Below are positions 20,470 through 29,271 of a DNA stretch of 64,000 nucleotides, piece by piece; within the stretch, counting starts at the first letter, position 1, and every line of letters starts with the position of its first letter. The notes under the pieces are model-generated. The model was given only the letters and a program-made list of their open reading frames with translations. It made no database searches and was not told the origin of the DNA. The DNA comes from Comamonas sp. KCTC 72670 (GTDB taxonomy: Bacteria > Myxococcota > Myxococcia > Myxococcales > Myxococcaceae), in the NCBI GenBank assembly GCA_014656495.1, contig BNCN01000003.1:434001-498000 (forward strand), read 5' to 3'. Both the position numbers and the translations under genes were made by a program.

Positions 20470-21915
20470 TCACCGCCCTGTGCGCTGGAAGTCCAATGAA
20501 ATGACGTTCCCGTCCTGACGGGTCTGGAACGGCGTGCCCTGCCGGAGCTGGATGGTGATGCGCACATCCCGGCCGGAAGCGCTCGGGTCCACGCGGAGCA
20601 CCGGAGACGCGAAGAAGGAGGTGTCCAGCGGCAGCGTATTGTTGCTGGAGTCCACGCGGGTGTTCTCCAGCTCCAGCACCACCGTGCGGCCCTTCTCGCC
20701 CACCGAGTAGCTGACGGGCTCGTTGGTCCGGATGAAGACGCGGGACGTGTCTGCCTGCTGCTGGAAGCCCACCAGCGTCAGCGTCTTGCGGCGGGACGAC
20801 ACCTCGCCGCCACCCGAACGCGACGGCTCGGCGGCGGACTTCTGGCGGCTCTCCCGCGCCGCGCGGGCATCGGCCTGACGCTGACGGCGCTCCTCCTCCT
20901 CGGCCTGCGCCTGGGCGCGGCGCTCCTCCACCAACTGCTTCGCGGCGGCCCGGGCCTTCGAGCGGCGCTCCTCCTCCGCGACGCGGCGCTCTTCCGCGGC
21001 GGCCTGGGCTGACGCGCGGCGCTCCTCCTCCGCGGCCTGCTGGGCGGCCCGCTTCTTCTCGGCCTCGGTCCGCGCGAGCTCCTTCTTGCGCTGGCTCTCC
21101 TCAGCGGCGGCCTGGGCCTGCGCCCGGCGCTCATCCTCAGCGGACTGCTTGGAAGCCCGCGCGGCCTCTTCCTGGCGCCGCTTGTCCTCGACGGCTTGCG
21201 CGGTGGCGCGAGCCTCGGCCTCCTGCTGACGCTTGCGCTCCGCCTCGGCGGCAGCGGTGGCCCGGGCCTGCTCTTCCTGCTGACGCTGGGCCGCGGCGCG
21301 GGCCTCTGCCTGCCGCTTCGCCTCGGCCTCCTGGTCCCGCTTCGCCGCGGCGGCGGCATCCGCGGCGGCCCGCTCCTGCGCCTCACGGTCAGCGCGAGCC
21401 GCGGCGGCGGCATCGGCGGCGGCCTTCTCCTGGGCTGCACGGTCGGCCCGCGCCGCGGCGGCGGCATCCGCTGCCGAGCTCCCCGCGGGGGCCTGCTCCG
21501 GCGTCGGAGCCTGGGCCACGGCATGCTCCCCCCCGCCCGCGACACGGACGATGAGGTTGTTGCCCTGGGACTGGATATCGGTCTCGACCTCGCGATCGTA
21601 ACCAATGAGCACGCGGGCGATGGAGGACGACTCGGAGCCGTAGCTCGCGGTGCGGATGCCCGTCACCGTGGTGCTCGACACGGAAATCTCCTCCGGCACC
21701 CCGGAGAAGGTGGCCTCGGAGATGTCGATGACGAGCCGCGGCGGGTCCGTCATGGTGAAGGTGGTGAAGTTGGCCTTCTGCGTGCCGGTGATGGTCACCG
21801 TCCCACCCTTCACCTGCACGCCGGTGATGGTGTTCAGGTTCCCAGCCGGCGCCTGCGCGAGCGCCACGAAGGGCACGAGCACCACACCGAGCAGCCACGC
21901 GGCAAACGGCTTCAT
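20470..21915 (-). CDS. AMIN-domain exported protein with long Ala/Glu/Arg coiled coil
   Basis: 481 aa from ATG 21915, giving a signal peptide (MKPFAAWLLGVVLVPFVALAQA). Residues about 30-130 resemble an AMIN domain, found in periplasmic proteins bound to peptidoglycan or secretins (NTITGVQVKGGTVTITGTQ, ARVLIGYDREVETDIQSQGN). Residues about 145-370 are a very Ala/Glu/Arg/Gln-rich repeat with runs such as AADAAAAARADRAAQEKAAA, a predicted long helix. A second AMIN-like segment ends the protein (about 375-481). Placed directly upstream of lptD; envelope role likely, exact job unknown. Confidence 0.78.
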   Translation of the reverse strand: MKPFAAWLLGVVLVPFVALAQAPAGNLNTITGVQVKGGTVTITGTQKANFTTFTMTDPPRLVIDISEATFSGVPEEISVSSTTVTGIRTASYGSESSSIARVLIGYDREVETDIQSQGNNLIVRVAGGGEHAVAQAPTPEQAPAGSSAADAAAAARADRAAQEKAAADAAAAARADREAQERAAADAAAAAKRDQEAEAKRQAEARAAAQRQQEEQARATAAAEAERKRQQEAEARATAQAVEDKRRQEEAARASKQSAEDERRAQAQAAAEESQRKKELARTEAEKKRAAQQAAEEERRASAQAAAEERRVAEEERRSKARAAAKQLVEERRAQAQAEEEERRQRQADARAARESRQKSAAEPSRSGGGEVSSRRKTLTLVGFQQQADTSRVFIRTNEPVSYSVGEKGRTVVLELENTRVDSSNNTLPLDTSFFASPVLRVDPSASGRDVRITIQLRQGTPFQTRQDGNVISLDFQRTGR

Positions 21916-21996
21916 CGACCACACCCCTTCACGTTCACAGAAGAGCGCGGAGGCTATCACGCACCAATGAGCCTCCAACTTTCCGTCCAGACGCGT

Positions 21997-23271
21997 CTAG
22001 CGAAGCCTCGGCAGGCTCGGCGAGCGGTAGCGGTGGGTCCGCGCGTACTCGATGAGGTTCTTGATGTCGTAGCAAATCTGCCGGATGTCGTGCCCCATCG
22101 TCAGCTCGATGTGGCTGTTACCCTTCACGGGACGCCAGAGCAGATACTCGCTCTTCGCGGCGCGATACACGCTGCGCGTGGACTCCAGCGAGGCCAACGG
22201 ATCCAGGTCCCCGAAGATGATGGCCATGGGGATTTCGATGCGACCGAAGCCCCGCTTGAAGTCGAAGCCGGTGCGGTAGCAGACCATCTCGCCCCGGCGA
22301 ATCCAGCGCGCGAACTGCTCCAGCACGCGGCGAGGCTCTCGCTCACCGCCTTCGCGCAAGAGCCAGCGGATGTCATCCGCGCTCACGCGCTCCGGGTTGA
22401 TGAGCCGGTTCAGCCGCGTGGTGAGCTGTTGATACAGCGGTGAGTCCTCCGCCTTCGCGAGCTGCCGCTCCAGCGACTTGAGGATGATGTCCACCGGCAC
22501 CGCATCGAAGCGCAGGTCCCGCCGCACCCGCGGGGTCAGCCTGCGCCCCAGCCCCTTGTTCACCAGCCCCACGCCCCGAGCGAGCAGGTTGCGCCCGACG
22601 CCCTCCACCTTCCCGCTCACGTTGAGGCTGGCGAGCGTCAGGTCGATCATCCCGGCCAGCATGGGCGCGCCGTGCGCCAAGAGCCGCAGCAGCATGAAGC
22701 CGCGCCCCAGGTCCGCCGGGGAGCCGATGGTGATGAGGCCCTCGAAGTCGTTGTGGATGCCGGCGTAGCCGTAGCCCAGCATCCCGCCCATCGAGTGGCC
22801 GCAGTAGAAGATGCGCTCGCGCCGGGTGATGCGCTTCACGCCAGAGACGGCCGCGGGCAGGTCGTAGAGGAAGTAGCTGTCGATGTCCCAGCCGTAGTCG
22901 AGGTCGGGAGGCAGGGGGCGCTTGAAGCGCTCGGCCCGCTCCTTCTGGAACGCGATGGAGCTCTTGCCGTGCCCGCGCAGCTCCAGGATGTGGATGTCCA
23001 CCCCGAAGAAGAGCAGGTTCTTGACGAACTGACCGCTCGTCCACGTGTGCCGGTTCTGTGAGAAACCGTGCACCAGGAGCAGGGGCTCGCCAAACAGCGG
23101 TTGCGGAAAAGGCTGCTTCACCGGACGGTAGCGGGTGATGACCAGCGACCAGCCGTCCGCCGTCTCCACGACGTACTTCGTCTTCGAGTAAAGCGCCCGG
23201 AAGTCGACTTCGTCGATGGAGGGGATGGGCGGCCCCGGTGTCGCGGCGGCTCTCCAGTCCGGCAGGCGCAT
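21997..23271 (-). CDS. Alpha/beta hydrolase
   Basis: 424 aa. The nucleophile elbow GHSMGG and the oxyanion-loop region LLLVHGFSQNRHTW are clear, and a cap-like insertion follows. The late GNSHIELTMG segment probably supplies the catalytic His. No signal peptide is evident, so likely cytoplasmic or membrane-associated. It follows folC by 9 bases on the same strand and may share its transcript. Substrate (ester, lipid or acyl chain) cannot be told. Confidence 0.8.
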   Translation of the reverse strand: MRLPDWRAAATPGPPIPSIDEVDFRALYSKTKYVVETADGWSLVITRYRPVKQPFPQPLFGEPLLLVHGFSQNRHTWTSGQFVKNLLFFGVDIHILELRGHGKSSIAFQKERAERFKRPLPPDLDYGWDIDSYFLYDLPAAVSGVKRITRRERIFYCGHSMGGMLGYGYAGIHNDFEGLITIGSPADLGRGFMLLRLLAHGAPMLAGMIDLTLASLNVSGKVEGVGRNLLARGVGLVNKGLGRRLTPRVRRDLRFDAVPVDIILKSLERQLAKAEDSPLYQQLTTRLNRLINPERVSADDIRWLLREGGEREPRRVLEQFARWIRRGEMVCYRTGFDFKRGFGRIEIPMAIIFGDLDPLASLESTRSVYRAAKSEYLLWRPVKGNSHIELTMGHDIRQICYDIKNLIEYARTHRYRSPSLPRLR

Positions 23272-23280
23272 GTCTTGAAT

Positions 23281-24588
23281 CTACGGCGGCTGCTGCATCG
23301 CGCCAAGGTTTCGATACAAGCGAGCCTTCAACATCCCGACCAGGAACAGTGAGCCTGTACCGAGGATCAGGTCGTCCGAGGTCGCCCGCTCACGCGCGGC
23401 GGCCAGCGCGGCGTCCACGTCCGGCCACGCCGTCACGTCCTGACACAGCGCGCGCGCCTCCGCCAGGTAGGCCTCGGGCGCGAGCGAGCGCGGCGTCTCC
23501 AGCGGCGTGAGCTGCACGGAGGCGCACTCGGGGAAGAGCGCTCGCATCATCGGCCCCCGGTCCTTGTCCCCCACCACGCCGAAGACGAGGTGGAGCCGCC
23601 GCCCCGGGTACAGGTCCTTCAGCGACGCGAGGAGCACCTCCACGCCCGCCGGGTTGTGCGCGCCATCCAGCAGCACGACGGGCCCCTGCCCCACTTCCTC
23701 CAAGCGCCCCGGCCAGCACGCCGAGGCCAGGCCCGCACGCGCGGCCTCGGGCGGCACGGTGACCCGGCGCTCCTGTAGGGCCTCCAGGCAGGCGAGCGCC
23801 ACCGCAGCGTTCTGCCGCTGATGCGGGCCCCGCAGCGCCACGGACAGCCCCTCCAGGTTCCACGCGGCCCCGCGGTACGACAGGCCGCCGTCGGGCTGAC
23901 GCTCGGCGAAGAAGTCGCGCCCCTCGAGCCGGAGGGGCGCGCCCACCGCCTCCGCCTTGCGCAGGATGGCCTCCAGGGCCTCCGGGGCCTGCCGTGCCAC
24001 GATGCAGGGCACGCCGGGCTTGAGGATGCCCGCCTTCTCGCCGGCGATGGCCGTCAGCGTGTCACCCAGGTAGTCCATGTGGTCGAAGGACACGGGGGTT
24101 ATCGCCGTCACCACCGGGCTCGCGGCGGTGGTGGCATCCAGCCGGCCGCCCAGGCCCGTCTCCAGCACGGCGACGTCCACGCGGACCTGGGCGAAGTGCC
24201 ACAGGGCCACCACGGTGCCGAACTCGAAGTACGTCATGGGCTCGGACACGGCGCTGGGGTAGCGCTCCAGCACCTCCAGGATACGCAGGCCGAAGTCCGC
24301 GTCGGAGATGTCCTCGTTGTCCACGCGGATGCGCTCGTTGACGCGCACCAGGTGCGGGGACGTGTAGAGGCCCACGCGGTGCCCGGCGGCGTGCAGCGCG
24401 GCCGCCGTCATGGCGCAGGTGCTGCCCTTCCCGTTCGTCCCCGCGACGTGGAGCGCCGGGTACTGGCGCTCCGGGTGGCCCAGGGCGGCCAGGGCCTCCT
24501 GGACGCGCTCCAACCCCAGCTTGATGCCCGAGGGGTTGAGCTTCGAGAAGAAGGCCAGCGCCTCTTCCGGTGTCCGGGGCGCGCTCAG
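23281..24588 (-). CDS. folC: Bifunctional folylpolyglutamate/dihydrofolate synthase
   Basis: 435 aa ATP-dependent ligase that adds glutamate to folates (and to dihydropteroate). The ATP loop VAGTNGKGSTCAMT is present, with the family pattern TPEEALAFFSKLNPS and KLGLERVQEALAAL before it and GLGGRLDATTAASP, DHMDYLGDT and KAGILKPGVPCI after. The conserved N-terminal block begins 2-3 codons after the accD stop, and no ATG, GTG or TTG is available upstream in the frame within accD's last 130 bases; the only start placed correctly is CTG at 24588, overlapping the accD TGA (CTGA). accD-folC adjacency also occurs in E. coli. An alpha/beta hydrolase follows 9 bases later. Confidence 0.88.
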   Translation of the reverse strand: MSAPRTPEEALAFFSKLNPSGIKLGLERVQEALAALGHPERQYPALHVAGTNGKGSTCAMTAAALHAAGHRVGLYTSPHLVRVNERIRVDNEDISDADFGLRILEVLERYPSAVSEPMTYFEFGTVVALWHFAQVRVDVAVLETGLGGRLDATTAASPVVTAITPVSFDHMDYLGDTLTAIAGEKAGILKPGVPCIVARQAPEALEAILRKAEAVGAPLRLEGRDFFAERQPDGGLSYRGAAWNLEGLSVALRGPHQRQNAAVALACLEALQERRVTVPPEAARAGLASACWPGRLEEVGQGPVVLLDGAHNPAGVEVLLASLKDLYPGRRLHLVFGVVGDKDRGPMMRALFPECASVQLTPLETPRSLAPEAYLAEARALCQDVTAWPDVDAALAAARERATSDDLILGTGSLFLVGMLKARLYRNLGAMQQPP

Positions 24589-25436
24589 CCGAGCAGCCCC
24601 AGAATCTGCCCCAGCTTCGTCCGCAGGTCCTTGCGGTGGACGATGCCGTCGATCATCCCGTGGTCCAGCAGGAACTCCGAGCGCTGGAAGCCCTCTGGAA
24701 GCTTCTGGCGGATGGTCTGCTCGATGACGCGCGGACCGGCGAAGCCGATGAGCGCCTTGGGCTCGGCGAGGATGATGTCGCCCAGCCACGAGAAGGACGC
24801 GGCGACGCCGCCCGTCGTCGGATTGAGCAGCACGGAGATGTACGGCCGCGTGCCGGTGCGGAAGCGGGCGATGGCCGCGGACGTCTTGGCCATCTGCATG
24901 AGAGAGAAGATGCCCTCCTGCATGCGCGCGCCGCCCGACGCGGAGAAGACGATGGCGGAGCACTTCAGCTCGTGCGCGCGCTCGAAGACGCGGGCCACCT
25001 TCTCGCCCACCACCGAGCCCATGGAGCCGCCCATGAACTCGAAGACGAAGCAGCCCACCGACACCTGGTGACCCTGGATGCGGCCCACGCCGGAGATGAA
25101 CGCATCCGGCTCGCCCAGGTTCTTCCGCGTGGACTTCAGGCGGTCCTTGTACTTCTTCGAGTCACTGAACCCGAGCGGGTCCTGCGGCTCCAGCTCCTTG
25201 TCGAACTCCTCGAAGCTGTCGGGGTCCAACATCGCGACCAGCCGCGCGCGCGCCGCCCAGTAGTGGTGGTGCTCGCAGTGCGGACACACCATCCAGTTCT
25301 TCTCGAGCTCCTGGCGGTAGATGATCTCGTCGCAGGACTCGCACTTCGCCCAGAGCCCTTCCATGCGGGACGGGCGGGGCTCGGCTTGCGGTTCGGTGTC
25401 GACGGCGATGCGCGGCTTCTTGGAGAACCAGGCCAT
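24585..25436 (-). CDS. accD: Acetyl-CoA carboxylase carboxyltransferase subunit beta
   Basis: 283 aa. The zinc ribbon is C32-x2-C35-x15-C51-x2-C54 (KCESCD and VCPHCEHH), followed by the carboxyltransferase core with CFVFEFMGGSMGSVVGEKV, SASGGARMQEGIFSLMQM and NPTTGGVAASF. It forms the transferase with AccA (not in this window) and makes malonyl-CoA for fatty acid synthesis. Start ATG 25436 (MAWFSKK) fits the family N-terminus. No ribosome-binding site is visible just before it, and a promoter-like pair lies so close upstream that the message may be nearly leaderless. folC is coupled at its 3' end. Confidence 0.95.
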   Translation of the reverse strand: MAWFSKKPRIAVDTEPQAEPRPSRMEGLWAKCESCDEIIYRQELEKNWMVCPHCEHHHYWAARARLVAMLDPDSFEEFDKELEPQDPLGFSDSKKYKDRLKSTRKNLGEPDAFISGVGRIQGHQVSVGCFVFEFMGGSMGSVVGEKVARVFERAHELKCSAIVFSASGGARMQEGIFSLMQMAKTSAAIARFRTGTRPYISVLLNPTTGGVAASFSWLGDIILAEPKALIGFAGPRVIEQTIRQKLPEGFQRSEFLLDHGMIDGIVHRKDLRTKLGQILGLLG

Positions 25437-25447
25437 GAGGTGCGCGG

Positions 25448-25475
25448 GGTTAATCCGACGGCAGAAAGTCGTCAA
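25448..25475 (-). promoter_or_regulatory. Candidate promoter for accD-folC
   Basis: On the minus strand TTGACG (25475-25470) and TTAACC (25453-25448) are 16 bases apart. The -10 end is only 11 bases from the accD ATG, so transcription would start about 5 bases upstream of the start codon. The -35 is good and the -10 poor, hence low confidence. Confidence 0.35.
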
Positions 25476-25498
25476 CCCCTGCGTGTGGCGCGGCGCGT

Positions 25499-26254
25499 CT
25501 AGAACTCGAAGGCGTCGTTCAGCTCCAACACCTCCACCGGCAGCTCGGACAGCTCCTTCTTGAGCTGCGTCACGAACGCCGGCTTGAGGTGGTACAGCAG
25601 CACGGAGGCACCGTTGCGCTCGAACTTCTGGAGTTCCAAGCCCAGCGTGTGAGGCGTGAGGTGGCCCGAGATGTCCGCCAGGGACTGCAGCTTGTTGGGG
25701 AAGGACGTCTCCAGCAGCAGCGCCTTGAGGTTCTTCGTCTCGTTGAGCGCCTTCCACAGCTTGTCGGTGGGCCCGGTGTCGCCGCTCATCGCCAGGGCGC
25801 TCTTGCCGTTGGAGATGATGAAGCCGCAGGACTCCACGGGGTGGCTCACCGGTACGCTGCGCACGGTGTAGGGCCCCACCTGGAAGGTGCTGCCGGCGCG
25901 GAACGTCTTGATCTGCAGCACCGGCTGACGCTTGGTCGGAATGCGGGTGAAGTCCGGCCACAGCGCGTTGTTGAACATGTTCTCGCGCAGGGCCTTGGCG
26001 CACTCGCGCGAGGCGTGGATGGTGACCGGCGTCTCCCGCCGGCCGATAACCAAGTCCGCCATCAGCGGCAGGTCCTTCACGTGGTCGAAGTGGCTGTGCC
26101 CCACGAGGACGTGGTCCACGCGGCACAGCTCCTCCAGCGACAACGTCCCCGTGAGCGCCCCCGCATCGAGCGCCAGCACGTCATCGACGAGGAAGCAGGT
26201 GCTCTTGCACTGGGGCAGCTCGCCGCCGTGGCAGCCGAGGACTCGCAGCTTCAC
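25499..26254 (-). CDS. Metallo-beta-lactamase-fold hydrolase, class II cAMP phosphodiesterase-like
   Basis: 251 aa cytoplasmic hydrolase. The metal motif is [12 protein letters not shown], and the later [15 protein letters not shown] (metal Asp) and ETSFPN...SGHLTP segments are laid out like the class II cyclic-nucleotide phosphodiesterases (yeast Pde1 type). The predicted reaction is hydrolysis of 3',5'-cyclic nucleotides, but related folds act on other substrates. GTG start at 26254 is separated by a single base from the stop of the Crp-family gene, so the two are almost certainly translated together. It could lower the signal that the neighbour reads. Confidence 0.78.
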   Translation of the reverse strand: MKLRVLGCHGGELPQCKSTCFLVDDVLALDAGALTGTLSLEELCRVDHVLVGHSHFDHVKDLPLMADLVIGRRETPVTIHASRECAKALRENMFNNALWPDFTRIPTKRQPVLQIKTFRAGSTFQVGPYTVRSVPVSHPVESCGFIISNGKSALAMSGDTGPTDKLWKALNETKNLKALLLETSFPNKLQSLADISGHLTPHTLGLELQKFERNGASVLLYHLKPAFVTQLKKELSELPVEVLELNDAFEF

Positions 26255-26255
26255 G

Positions 26256-26906
26256 CTAGAGGTCTCCGAACTTCCACTTCATCTCCAGGTATTGGAGGAA
26301 GTCGTGCAGCTTGCCCGTGTCCGGCACGATCATCCGGTCGCCGTCCCGCTCGACCAGGCCCGTGCGCTCCAACCGGTCCACCATGGCGCGGACAGCGGGC
26401 TCGCCCACGCCGATCTGGCGCGGCAGCTCCCGCACCGGGAAGTCGATCTCCACGCCCTCTTCCACCGGGCGGCCCCGCCCCTGGCAGGCCTGGAGGATCT
26501 GATGCACCACCCGGCTGGCCGGGTCGTTGTGCAGCAGGTTCTCAATCTGGGCGTCCGCCTCGGAGAGGCGCTCGGCCAGCTTCTTGATCATCCGGACCGC
26601 GATTTCGGCGTTGCCGCGGATCATCCCCTCGAACGTCTTGGGGTCGATGACCAGCAGCCGCGCGTCCTCGTTGACGGTGGCGGAGGCATTGCGGGGCTTG
26701 TTGGAGATGATGGCCATCTCCCCGAAGAACTCTCCGGGGCCCAGCACGGCAAGGACCTTTTCCACATCCCGGACTCGCTTGGAGATGGCCACCCGTCCCG
26801 CCTGGATGACGAACATCTCCTTGCCGGCCTCTCCCTCGCGGAAGAGCTCGGTGCCCTGGGGGAACTCCTTGCCGAAACGTTGAAAGAGGGTTTCCTCGGC
26901 GCCCAT
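26256..26906 (-). CDS. Crp/Fnr-family cyclic nucleotide-binding regulator
   Basis: 216 aa. Residues about 10-120 form the beta-barrel binding domain with a phosphate-binding cassette [19 protein letters not shown], where the Gly-Glu and the Arg of PRNASA needed for cAMP/cGMP contact are kept. A long dimer helix follows ([20 protein letters not shown]), then a C-terminal winged-helix DNA-binding domain ([35 protein letters not shown]). Unlike E. coli CRP, the recognition helix reads [15 protein letters not shown]. It is not MrpC by length or sequence. Likely a transcription regulator; ligand not proven. Confidence 0.85.
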   Translation of the reverse strand: MGAEETLFQRFGKEFPQGTELFREGEAGKEMFVIQAGRVAISKRVRDVEKVLAVLGPGEFFGEMAIISNKPRNASATVNEDARLLVIDPKTFEGMIRGNAEIAVRMIKKLAERLSEADAQIENLLHNDPASRVVHQILQACQGRGRPVEEGVEIDFPVRELPRQIGVGEPAVRAMVDRLERTGLVERDGDRMIVPDTGKLHDFLQYLEMKWKFGDL

Positions 26907-27026
26907 CCTGCAAAGGAGTCAATCAGCCCACACTCGCCCGGTCAAATTCCCTTTTCTGTGCGCGACGGTGGGACAGGCGTGACGCCACGCGAGACACCGG
27001 CGCGGTGGCCGGGTAGAAGGCCGCCC

Positions 27027-28064
27027 GTGGGAACGACCTACAAGCAGTCCGGAGTGGACATCGACGCTGGCGACGCGTTCGTCGAGCGCATCAAGCCCCA
27101 TGCCGCACGCACCCTGCGCCCCGAGGTCATCGGCGGCGTCGGCGGGTTCGGCGGTCTGTTCGCCCTGCCGCCTGGCAAGTACAAGGAGCCGGTGCTGGTG
27201 GCCGGCACGGACGGCGTGGGCACCAAGCTGAAGGTGGCCTTCGCCGCCGGACGCCACGGCACGGTGGGCATCGACCTGGTGGCCATGTCGGTGAACGACA
27301 TCCTCACCTGTGGCGCCGAGCCGCTCTTCTTCCTCGACTACTTCGCCACCGGCCGGCTGGAGGTCGACGCCGCCGCCGAGGTGGTGAAGGGCATCGCGCA
27401 GGGCTGCGAGCAGGCGGGCTGCGCGCTCCTGGGCGGCGAGACGGCGGAGATGCCGGGCTTCTACGCGCGAGGCGAGTACGACCTCGCCGGCTTCTGCGTC
27501 GGCGTGGTCGAGCGTTCGGCCATCATCGACGGCAAGAGCGCGAAGCCGGGTGACGTGCTCATCGGGCTCCCCTCCTCCGGCCTGCACAGCAACGGCTATT
27601 CGCTGGCGCGCAAGGTGCTGCTGGACGACGGCAAGCTGGCCCTGGACGCGACGCCCGAGGGACTGGACCGGCCGCTCGCGGACGCGCTGCTGGAGCCCAC
27701 GCGCATCTACGTGAAGGACGTGCTGGCGCTGCTCCAGGCGGTGAAGGTGAAGGGCCTGGCGCACATCACCGGCAGCGGCATCCCGGGCAACCTGCCCCGC
27801 TGCCTGCCGGACGGCACGCGCGCGGTGCTGAGCGAGAAGACGTGGCCCAAGCCGCCCATCTTCGACCTCATCGCGAAGCTCGGCGGCGTGGAGCGGGACG
27901 AGATGTTCAGCACGTTCAACATGGGCCTGGGGCTCATCCTGGTCGTGGCGAAGGAAGACGTCGCCCAGGCGCTGAGCGTCTTGAGTGGCCGGGGCGTGCA
28001 GGCCTTCGAAGTGGGCCGGGTGGAGGCGGGACAGGGCGAGGCCACGGCGGTCGTCGAGCCATGA
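27027..28064 (+). CDS. purM: Phosphoribosylformylglycinamidine cyclo-ligase (AIR synthetase)
   Basis: 345 aa; closes the imidazole ring in purine synthesis (FGAM to AIR, using ATP). The family pattern is clear: [20 protein letters not shown] at the start, [12 protein letters not shown], then the motif [33 protein letters not shown] and [17 protein letters not shown]. The GTG at 27027 gives the standard N-terminus. purN begins in the ATGA overlap with its stop, so purM-purN are coupled; the DUF523 gene is coupled after purN. Confidence 0.95.
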   Translation: MGTTYKQSGVDIDAGDAFVERIKPHAARTLRPEVIGGVGGFGGLFALPPGKYKEPVLVAGTDGVGTKLKVAFAAGRHGTVGIDLVAMSVNDILTCGAEPLFFLDYFATGRLEVDAAAEVVKGIAQGCEQAGCALLGGETAEMPGFYARGEYDLAGFCVGVVERSAIIDGKSAKPGDVLIGLPSSGLHSNGYSLARKVLLDDGKLALDATPEGLDRPLADALLEPTRIYVKDVLALLQAVKVKGLAHITGSGIPGNLPRCLPDGTRAVLSEKTWPKPPIFDLIAKLGGVERDEMFSTFNMGLGLILVVAKEDVAQALSVLSGRGVQAFEVGRVEAGQGEATAVVEP

Positions 28065-28735
28065 GCGGCGCGCGGGCCCGCCTGGGCGTGTTGGTGTCGG
28101 GCAGCGGGAGCAACCTCCAAGCGCTGCTGGATGCCTGCGCACAGGAGGGCTTCCCCGCGGAGGTCGCCTGCGTGGTGTCCAACGTGCCCACCGCCTTCGC
28201 GCTGGAGCGCGCGCGCAAGGCGGGCGTGGCGGCCGTGGTGGTGGACCACAAGGCCCATGCGTCGAAGGCGGACTTCGAGAAGGCCCTGCTCGAGACGCTG
28301 CGTGCGGCGAACGTGGAGTGGGTGTGTCTGGCGGGGTTCATGCGCCTGTTGAGCGCGGACTTCCTGGGCCACTACGCGGGACGGGTGCTGAACATCCATC
28401 CGTCGCTGCTCCCCGCCTTTCCGGGGCTGCATGCCCAGCGGCAGGCCCTGGAGCGCGGGGTGAAGGTCGCGGGCTGCACCGTGCACTTCGTCGACGCGGG
28501 CACGGACACCGGGCCCATCATCGCGCAGGCGGCCGTGCCGGTGCTGCCGGGTGACGACGAGAAGGCGCTGGGCGCGCGCATCCTCGTGGAGGAGCACCGG
28601 CTCTATCCGTTGGCCGTGCGGCTCGCGGTGACGGGCAAGGTGACGCTGGAGGGGGCCCGCACCCGCGTGGAGGCGCAGGCCACCGTGGGTGAGCTGGCGC
28701 TGCGCAGTCCTGGCGCCACGGTCGGGCAGCAGTGA
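28061..28735 (+). CDS. purN: Phosphoribosylglycinamide formyltransferase
   Basis: 224 aa; transfers the formyl group of 10-formyl-THF to GAR in purine synthesis. Motifs: [15 protein letters not shown] for phosphate binding, the catalytic block [20 protein letters not shown] (Asn, His), and [20 protein letters not shown] with the active-site Asp. The ATG overlaps the purM stop by ATGA, and its own TGA overlaps the GTG of the next gene. Confidence 0.95.
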   Translation: MSGARARLGVLVSGSGSNLQALLDACAQEGFPAEVACVVSNVPTAFALERARKAGVAAVVVDHKAHASKADFEKALLETLRAANVEWVCLAGFMRLLSADFLGHYAGRVLNIHPSLLPAFPGLHAQRQALERGVKVAGCTVHFVDAGTDTGPIIAQAAVPVLPGDDEKALGARILVEEHRLYPLAVRLAVTGKVTLEGARTRVEAQATVGELALRSPGATVGQQ

Positions 28736-29256
28736 GCACGAAGGAGCAAGGCCAGGGCAGCATTACGCCCACGCTACCGTCGCGGGAAGCGCGGACCGCC
28801 GCGCTCCAGGCGGCCCCGGTGGTGCTGGTCAGCGCGTGTCTGCTGGGCGAAGCCTGCCGCTACGATGGCCGCTCGCAGCGCTCCGAGCGCGTCCTCGCGG
28901 CGCTCGCGGACAAGGACATCGTCCCCATCTGCCCCGAGGTGGCCTCGGGCCTGCCAGTCCCACGGCCTCCCGTGGACCTGCGCGGTGGCACCGGCGTGGA
29001 TGTCTGGGCCGGACGCGCCACCGCCGTGGAGCGCGCCGCGGGCGTCGACCGGACCGAAGCGTTCCAGCGCGGCGCGTGCCTCGCGCTCGACGCGGCCCGA
29101 CGGTTCGGCGCGACGGTGGCGCTGCTGAAGGAGAAGAGCCCTTCGTGCGGGAGCCAGCGCGTCTACGAGTCCGGCCAGCTCCGCACAGGTGAAGGCATCA
29201 CCACGGCGCTCCTTCGCGAGCACGACATCACCGTCCTCAGCGACGAGGACCTGTAG
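28732..29256 (+). CDS. DUF523 family protein
   Basis: 174 aa. The DUF523 signature is present: VSACLLGEACRYDGRSQR near residues 33-50, CPEVASGLPVPRPPVDL, and the metal-like KEKSPSCGSQRVYESG with Cys. Family members are often found alone or fused to DUF1722, biochemical role uncertain. The GTG start overlaps the purN stop (GTGA), so it is in the purine operon, perhaps by coupling rather than function. Confidence 0.8.
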   Translation: MSTKEQGQGSITPTLPSREARTAALQAAPVVLVSACLLGEACRYDGRSQRSERVLAALADKDIVPICPEVASGLPVPRPPVDLRGGTGVDVWAGRATAVERAAGVDRTEAFQRGACLALDAARRFGATVALLKEKSPSCGSQRVYESGQLRTGEGITTALLREHDITVLSDEDL

Positions 29257-29271
29257 CCTCTAGCCGCGTCC

